Positions 32,401 through 64,000 of a stretch of DNA of 64,000 nt are shown one piece after another. The stretch covers positions 2,604,001 through 2,668,000 of the forward strand of contig NC_134434.1 in the NCBI RefSeq assembly GCF_030867145.1. The letters run 5' to 3'. The notes under the pieces are model-generated. The model ran no database searches. It was not told the DNA's origin and saw only the letters and a program-made list of their open reading frames with translations. Position 1 is the stretch's first letter, and each line of letters begins with the position of its first letter. This DNA is from Opisthocomus hoazin. Its lineage: Eukaryota; Chordata; Aves; Opisthocomiformes; Opisthocomidae. A program made the translations under genes and the position numbers.

Positions 32401-35180
32401 GCCTCTGTAGAAAGTCCAAGGCCCTTCTGTCTGGTACATCGTCACCACCGCATGGCGAAGGTTGTGATAGACCTAGACAAGAAAGAAGAGGCTGACTCTC
32501 TAGCGAAACAGGCTAAAAAGCAGCAAACCAAAGGTCAGGTTATTTCCCAGGAATGAGGACAGGTATTTCCAGCTGCCCAAAATACAACTGACCGATATTC
32601 AGCGCATAGCGATGAACAAAGTGATTTTGTACATCTTCACAGCATATTCTCACACAGCCCTTGTGACTCTCCTAAGTAACCTGACAACCTAAATCTGCCT
32701 CCGGGCCACGAGAGACTAACTGCACAAACGATCGTCAGCTCTGCACCGAAAGGCCTGGGCTGACATTGTATCCCATACCCAAGCTGTGCTTCTGAGGGGA
32801 AGAAACAGAGCCAAGACCTGTGGCCTGAGACCACTTGCATCACAGACATGATTATTTTGCTCTTAACAGCTCTGCTTGCTCCTGCAACAGAATTCATATA
32901 CTATATATTGTGATTCTGCTGCAGGCTAGGTCAAAAACCAGAAATGGCTCTGATACAAATCCACATGAGTCTGGGTGTTACAGACTTAATTACCATGGAG
33001 ACCATTTCTTGCATAAGTAAGAACATGAAACACAGGTGAAAGGTGACTGGTTTCAAGTATCATCCCTGTCGTTATCTAAACATGACTCTGCAGAAGCGGG
33101 AAGTTTCAAACACACCATGTTGGACAGACTGGGGAGCCTATTCTGTAAATGGCCAACACCCAGAATTAAATTGATTTATCCTGTTAAGGACAGTTTCTCC
33201 TTTCTGCATCACCTGTCAGGAGTCAAACACAATCAGGAGCAGCAAAACATAATTAAGAAAGCTGTGTCAACAGCACAGAGGGTAACTTGGCAACAGCACA
33301 AACATCGCCCAATAACAGCACCTGCTCCTTTAGCTAACCCACAGTCACACATTTCAAACCTCTTGCATTCACACGCGTGAAATATTGCTACTGCTAGGGA
33401 TAATAATTCCAAGCATTAATCCTCAACCATACCTTAGGCTCACCCTGAGCAGCAAAGCGGGTACGTAGTGTGTCAACAGGCTGAACTGCAACAGTGGCTG
33501 TGCAAGCAGCCAGTCCACCGCAGACGAAGTGCACAAAGGAATCGCGGGCGTTGTATGAGGTGACGTTGTGCACCAGTTTTGTCAAGCTTTCAAACGCCAT
33601 AAACTTGCAGAAATAAACATACAGAGGCCAAGGAGTCAACCCTTATCACTGACACAGACCTCCCACTCCTCTCTTGTTTCACCAAGAGCTCCACCCACCG
33701 CTTGTAACCACCTTCTCTCTCTGTCCTTCAAAAGTCCTCCCCAACTTGCAACCTGTGGGAGCACGTGCTCAAAGAATACCTTGTAAAAAACACTGAGCAG
33801 CCCAGGGAATGCTTGGAATGTTCTCACCTCTGACACTTCTGCTAAATCTTGCATTTAAAATTGTGAAAAACTTATTTTAACGTTCTAAGTATCCTGAAGA
33901 ACATTTGCTATATTACAGATACACTGTCCATTACTCTTTCAACCACTGCTCATAAAACATGTTGTTAACACCTACAAATCAAGCATAACAATGCTGCATA
34001 AAACACCGTCATCAGCTTCACTGAGTTTTTAACTAATAAGCTGTTAGGGTGACAGCGTGAACCAAAGCAAAAAACTACACAGGCTTGGAACATGAACAGC
34101 TGAGTGTCAGGAAAAAAAACAGCGCTTGTCTATGACACCAGATGCAGACAGAACTCTGCTCTAGCTGCTCTCCAGGCTGGCCAGGCAGGCCGTTCAGCAA
34201 GCTCAGGAACATCAACTTAGGAATTCTACATCAGCATTATACAACCACACATCTTTGAGACTGAAGCTGGCTTGCATCAGTACAGTTTAAACCTGAACCT
34301 TCCTGCGTCTGCCCACGCAGCCGTCTTGAAGAGAAGCAAAGCAGAGTCCTGTGTTCGTACGCTGGGCCCGACTGATGTCCGGTCACCTTACCTGAACAGC
34401 TCCGTAGCCAACTGAAAGGAACTGAGCAGGAACATGGCCCTTCCAGAAGGCTACCAATCCCTCTTCCTGGAAGATGCGCTGTACAGCTTGCAAGATGCCA
34501 TGATACTTAGCCCCTGGCTTTCTGGAGGAGAGCTGCTCGATCTGAAGCTGGAAGAAAACAGAGAAAATATTTTCAATTCCATGTCACATTCCAACCAGGT
34601 TCAAGTATCCAATTCAGGAATTTACGGCCCTGTCAGCCAACCAATGCTAAGAGATGACATTCTGCATTCCTGCAGAATCACACCTGGAACTGACTGGGAT
34701 GTTCTTTACACTGGGCTCTACAACAAAAACACGCACGCAACACAGAGGCAATCAGCAGGGATGATGGTGAAATTCAGTCAGACAGCAGAGATCATTCAGA
34801 GAAACAGAGAAAGAAAACAAACTGTGAAAAAGACCCGATGCCATTCAAAGGCAGAAGTTCAGTTCTACAAACAGGGGCGGTGGACACAAGACAGCGCTGC
34901 TACCGTGCATCACCTGCACGCAATGCAGGCGAGGGCTGACGGCAGACCCTGCTCTCTGCTTGCACGGGTGACCTCTGCATCCAGGACAAGCCCAGCTCCA
35001 CTCCGTAACAGGCTCCTTCACCCCCTGTCCCCACGCACGCCACGAGGAAGGTACCTGAAAGCGGATCTTGATGACATCCAAGGGGCTGACGAGGACCCGG
35101 GTGACCAAGCCGGACGCTGACCCTGCTGCGGCTGCTTCCACCGTGGAGACGCACCTGGCCTCCGGGTCATAGCCGACCAT
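29416..35180 (-). CDS. SLC25A19: SLC25A19, mitochondrial thiamine pyrophosphate carrier
   Basis: Inner-membrane carrier that exchanges cytosolic thiamine pyrophosphate for matrix nucleotides, supplying the cofactor for pyruvate and 2-oxoglutarate dehydrogenases; loss in humans causes Amish microcephaly. Coding exons, minus strand: 35055-35180, 34392-34547, 33433-33603, 32289-32472, 30815-30945, 29416-29616; 969 nt, 322 aa plus TGA (human 320). Frame closes at every GT-AG junction. The start is ATG at 35180 ([10 protein letters not shown], compare human MVGYDPK). The three mitochondrial-carrier signatures Px[DE]xx[KR] are intact: PLDVIK (residues 33-38), PVDTLR (136-141) and PFDLFK (234-239). 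Each repeat also shows its second-helix GxxxFWKG-type motif: [21 protein letters not shown] and [12 protein letters not shown]. No break or missing key residue seen. Confidence 0.98.
31131..31297 (-). repeat. CR1 LINE 3'-end fragment
   Basis: Starts with three tail units read in reverse (CAGAATCACAGAATCACAGA), then GTTGGAAGGGACCTCTGTGG, CCAGAGCAGGCTGCACAGGA, and stops at ACAACCTCCCTGGGCA. Its sequence is of the same type as the copy at 20041-20264, in the opposite orientation. It lies in SLC25A19 intron 4, in sense. Confidence 0.93.
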
Positions 35181-35541
35181 GCCTGCCCGCTGCCCCGCAG
35201 CCTGGGCAGGGGACAGGGGCCCCAGTCAGCCCTCCCACGGCAAGGAGCCCTCCCCGCTCCTCCCCTCACCAGGGCTCTACAGCCTCCCCCCCACAGCTTC
35301 CCCCACCCCACGGGCCCACAGACCCCCTCCTCACCCCACACCCCCTCCTCTCCCCTCGGGCCACGCAAAGCCCCCCGCCCCACAACCGCCCCTCACCCCC
35401 CAGCAGGCACCGGGGGGGACGCGGAGCCGAAGCGCGGGCGGGCCGGCCGGCTGGCTCCCGTCCGCGGCTCAGGGCGGCGGCGCACGGCCGCTGCCGGCTC
35501 CCCGCCGCGGGCCCCGCCGCGCCGCCTCACCCGCCCGCGCA

Positions 35542-35555
35542 CCGCGCCTGCGCGC
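35542..35555. promoter_or_regulatory. NRF1-like site
   Basis: CGCGCCTGCGCGC is a near-match to the palindromic NRF1 consensus YGCGCAYGCGCR. It lies in the SLC25A19 promoter, close to the inferred transcription start; NRF1 commonly controls nuclear genes for mitochondrial proteins. Confidence 0.45.
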
Positions 35556-35565
35556 CGCGGGGGGC

Positions 35566-35580
35566 GCTGGGAAATGTAGT
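35566..35580 (-). promoter_or_regulatory. ZNF143/THAP11 (SBS-type) binding site
   Basis: On the minus strand the sequence is ACTACATTTCCCAGC, one base away from the ZNF143/THAP11 motif core ACTACAATTCCCAGC. Such sites sit just upstream of the start of many housekeeping promoters, and this one lies in the SLC25A19 CpG island. Confidence 0.7.
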
Positions 35581-35830
35581 CCCGGCGGCGCGCCCCGGGC
35601 AGCGCGGGGACGAACGGAGGGGGCCCGGCCGCGGGCTTTGCGGGAGCACCCCGCGCGGCTGACAGCACAGGCAGCGGCCGTTCAGGCTGCCTTTTTTTTG
35701 GGTTTTTTTTGTTTTTTTGCGGTCGAGCACCAGCTGCGCCGAGCCAGCTGCCAAAGCGGAGAGCGGACCCGCGGAGCAATGGCTGGCCCACGGCGGGTCT
35801 TCGCCCGGCCTCGGCGTTAGACGGCCGCAG

Positions 35831-36889
35831 CAGCAGCGGCAAACATTGGTCTTCCCTCTATAAACCACCAGCAAAGGCAGATTTTGTAATCTTTTCAGCA
35901 GCTGCCCAAGGTGTGAGTAACACGGGATTCTGAGGAAGCGAGAATCTGGAGGAGCTCTGCTGTAGCACAAGAGCCAAGAGCTCCAAACCGCGCTGCAAAT
36001 CATTTCTGTATTGACTTCACCGTCACAAATGAAAAACAAAGCACTAATCATGGGAATACCCAGGCGTTTCTGAGCAACCACAGACTGCTTGACTACATCT
36101 GGACTTGAGCACAGTAATGGTGAGCAGCTGCTGAACAGCCACCCAGCCCCTCGTGTGGGCCGGCTCCTGTTGGGAATTAAAATCGGTTACAAACTCACCG
36201 GGACTTTGCAAACATCAGCAAAGGCTGGGAAGCAGCTGCAGAGCCAACAGACAGGCAGCTCCCGGCAGGTAACCCGCCAAGCTGCCCGCACACCTTCTCA
36301 GCACAGCCGAGCACTTCTCCGGGCAACCGAAGCAGAAACCATCTGCAAGGCTCCGATCAGGCCGAGCAAAAGCTCCCGCGACAGCCTGAGCCACGGCTGC
36401 TGTGCTCACACAGGTCATACGCCCATCTTCCCCTCCGTCCTTCAGCAAGACTCTCCAGAAATAATTGGTTTACCCTTCTCCATTGCCGGCTCCTCACGAC
36501 ACTACAGTCCGTACCACGGGGCACTTCAGCGATTTGGTAAAAAGCTTAGAAAAAGGCAAGGGAAGACACAGCGAAGTGCCACCCGTTTGCTCAGTGGAGA
36601 GATACACGGTCTTGAGGCCTGGAAGCGACACCATCATCCCTTTCCGCCGCTATCCACGATGCCACACGTGCCGAGTGAAGGGCTCCCCGGTGACGGAGCT
36701 TTAACGAGTAACGAATTCAGCCAGGCACACCGAGACTGAACTACAACGCTACAGAGTCCGAGGCCTTCAGGCCAGAGCACACCTTACAGCTTTCGCCTCC
36801 CACAGAAATTTAGTGGCCTATAAATTAGGTCGATCAGTTATATTTTGGTCAGTTAACTGAAATAACAGACAGATGCTCAAGTGAAGAAT
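35831..36889. other. Interval between the SLC25A19 promoter and the GRB2 3' end
   Basis: About 1 kb of mixed-composition sequence. A 216-codon plus-strand open frame (36089-36739) begins only with TTG; its first ATG is near the end, so it is not credible as a gene. Nothing else recognised. Confidence 0.65.
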
Positions 36890-38986
36890 TCAATGTATAT
36901 TTATTATTCACAGTTAATTACTATCTACCAAATGCTGCTGCAGAGTTAAAGGATTAAGTACATAGGCCTTTTTTATTTAAACACTGATTTTTTTTTTTAA
37001 TATATATACACACACAAGACATACGTCTGCAAGGCTGCATGATATACACCAATTCCAAAATAAGGAAACAATCAAATGGTCCAGGTGTAGAATGCCATAG
37101 ATTCCTTTTCCAATCACTTTACAAAGAAGGAAGAAAGTGAGTAACAGCTAGCAAGGAGAGGGGGAGAAAGTAATACTCTACAGGACAGCTCTCTCTTTCA
37201 TCTGCTGGAAAATTAAAGTGTAAGGCAGAGTCCATCTCAGGAATAAAACATTTGTAACACTTAGTACAAAAAAAGGCACCCTCCAACAAAAGATTGCCTG
37301 TGCTTAGGCAGGGCGGGAGGAGATCTCCGCTGCAGTTTTTGGATTCGTTGGTGGGGTGAAGGGATCCAGCCAAATGGCCTTCAAAAGGAAAAATAACGCA
37401 ACTGAAGATTGGCACAGAGAGCGGTGCAGCTTGATTGCTTTCCTTTCCGTCCAATTTAACGTCACACTGCTCTGGTGGAGGAGCAAATGGCCACAATAAA
37501 TGCCATTATGGTGCAGGGTGGGGATTACAGTCATCACACAGCCTGCTGTGAATGGGGAGTGGGGTGGGGGGAGTCTACTTCAACAGTAACACTGACCTGA
37601 GGCGGGAGGAGAAACTGGAGAACAGTGATGCCAACCCCACTCTTCAAGAGCAACACGACTGCAAATATTCCCTATCCAGGCCAAAGAGACAGGCTTATCA
37701 CATGCATCACGTAGAAACATTCACTAATAGCATAAAGTTTTTTCAAGCACTATTTCTTGAGGTTTCTCTGCATTATAAAGTTTTCCATCAAAGGAATGTA
37801 CATTTTGTAGGACATCTCAGGGCTACCATTTCTCAAATTCCCCCCTTAACCCTCCCTCCCCAAAATATTCTTCCTCATTTTCCCTGGTCACAACTTCCCC
37901 CTTTCTCTTACTTCTTTTGAGGCTCCTGGTTGCAGCTCCCCACCTCTGAGCAGCCTAAGCTGCCACGTGAATGCCTTGATTTTATTTTCCTTGGAGTAAG
38001 GAAAGTTGAACAGTAAGACAAATCTTAAGATTAAAGCTCCATCTCTGTTTGCAGATTTTTCTCAAATGTCCATTGATAACACCACCCTCCTTTACACCCT
38101 TTCCCCAAAAGTATTTATTTACACATAGGCAGAAAACACCCCTCTGAAAAGCTCTGGACTGTCCTTTTAACTTAAAAAATAACAAAAAAGAAAATAAGGG
38201 AAAGGCACTATGGAAAAAATTACAGAATGTGCTCAACCGTACACCTTTAAGAAAAAACAAAAAAGCTGTCAGCACAGCATTAACAGACTTCAGTTGTACG
38301 TTGGAGATTCTCAAAGCAGCTCTGTGACTCAAAAGAAAATAAAACAAAACAAAATCAACACAACTCTTCTCCCTTCCCCTGCTTGGAAGCTGCTGAGCTT
38401 CAGAAGAAAGTGCCAAAGGAGAAGAGACAATAAAAATTAGATTAACACCTCATCTTTTCCAGGCAAGAAGAGCTGAATGTTGAAGGCAAAAGCAGACTGA
38501 TGATTTTTGTTTTTTGTTAAAGGCAGGACTGTGGATTTGGTTCTTCTCTCATGTCCCTTCATGTCAAATGAAGACCGTTTGCAGAGAGAGAAAATACTAG
38601 CAGAGTTTCTCCCTTTTCCTTTAACTGCATGGCTAGGACTTTATATGGCATTAAAACTTCATGCACTGATGGACAGAGAAGGAGGGGGAAACAAGAAGAG
38701 TGAACGAAAGGGGGTAACCCAGGAGCAGCTGAGGAAATCTGTTATTTTCATTTTTTTCTCTCTCTTTTTTTTTTTTTTTCCTTTTTAAAGGTAAGTTTTG
38801 GTGTTTAAGTTGAACTCTTCCCCCCCCGCCCCTGAAGTTCCGTACTGAGTGAAGGAGGATCACCTCACCGTGAAAGGTGACTCAGGTTTTATCGCCGTGT
38901 GTTTTTTAGGTCACTGGCTGCAGTTAGGCTCTGTATGTGTATTTACTGTTTCTCTGGTTTCTTTAAATAATCTCTAATATTTATCT
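36890..38986 (-). other. GRB2: GRB2 3' UTR (inferred)
   Basis: From the GRB2 stop codon at 38987 leftwards there is AT-rich sequence with no other gene. Minus-strand AATAAA hexamers occur at 37981-37986, 36972-36977 and 36900-36905, so the UTR is likely up to about 2.1 kb with possible shorter forms. A minus-strand A-rich tract lies at about 38750-38790. Extent is inferred from the hexamers only. Confidence 0.6.
36900..36905 (-). terminator. GRB2: Candidate distal GRB2 polyadenylation signal
   Basis: TTTATT on the plus strand (AATAAA on the minus strand), about 2.1 kb beyond the stop codon; further hexamers at 36972-36977 and 37981-37986 could give shorter 3' UTRs. Confidence 0.5.

Positions 38987-64000
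<25,014 letters not shown>

Larger units (their letters stand above)
35180..35830 (-). promoter_or_regulatory. SLC25A19: CpG island promoter of SLC25A19
   Basis: Dense CpG from about 35.18 to 35.83 kb. On the minus strand a pyrimidine-rich acceptor (CCCTGCCCAG) just upstream of the start codon suggests that coding exon 1 begins at 35201. A donor-like GGTGAGG at 35531/35530 could end a short non-coding first exon that starts near the ZNF143-type site. The non-coding exon is inference. Confidence 0.65.

Noticed and set aside
34434-35120. 228-codon plus-strand frame
   Set aside because: It is antisense to SLC25A19 exons 1 and 2 and the intron between them; the real coding strand is certain from homology.
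36089-36739. 216-codon plus-strand frame
   Set aside because: It starts with TTG and has no ATG until near its end, so it is not a credible eukaryotic coding region; no domain seen.

Overview
The window is nuclear DNA from a vertebrate, almost certainly a bird. It carries five spliced protein genes with GT-AG introns. The repeats are CR1 LINE 3' ends with the avian tail repeat, plus an LTR of a type widespread in birds. Introns are short (mostly 0.3-3 kb) and the promoters are CpG islands. Gene order matches human 17q25.1: GGA3 - MRPS7 - MIF4GD - SLC25A19 - GRB2. I cannot name the species.

Layout. (1) 1-13,830, minus strand: 5' two thirds of GGA3, coding exons 1-11; the ear domain lies off the left edge. 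(2) 13,831-13,951: 121-bp CpG-rich head-to-head promoter shared with MRPS7, flanked by a 57-bp minisatellite. (3) 13,952-about 17,770, plus strand: complete MRPS7 (5 exons, 233 aa). (4) About 17,960-22,573, minus strand: complete MIF4GD coding region (5 exons, 222 aa), tail-to-tail with MRPS7; a CpG-rich stretch with a C-rich minisatellite lies upstream (about 23.6-25.2 kb). (5) 25.2-29.4 kb: no recognised gene. (6) 29,416-35,180, minus strand: complete SLC25A19 coding region (6 exons, 322 aa), with a CpG-island promoter carrying a ZNF143-type site. (7) About 36,890-64,000, minus strand: GRB2, with a 2.1-kb 3' UTR and coding exons for residues 27-217; the first coding exon lies beyond the right edge.

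The genes are not a functional cluster. GGA3 sorts cargo at the trans-Golgi/endosome, MRPS7 is a mitochondrial small-subunit ribosomal protein, MIF4GD promotes histone mRNA translation, SLC25A19 imports thiamine pyrophosphate into mitochondria, and GRB2 couples receptor tyrosine kinases to Ras. They are an ancient syntenic block. All exon boundaries were placed by reading splice sites and checking that frame and length close exactly; family identities come from recalled human homologues, not a search. The most interesting non-genic items are a solo LTR nested in a CR1 tail with an intact 5-bp target duplication, two GC-rich minisatellites next to promoters, a tRNA-derived fossil, several MIR/CORE-SINE-like relics, and a few amino-acid differences in the GRB2 C-terminal SH3 domain. 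I saw no convincing undescribed system.
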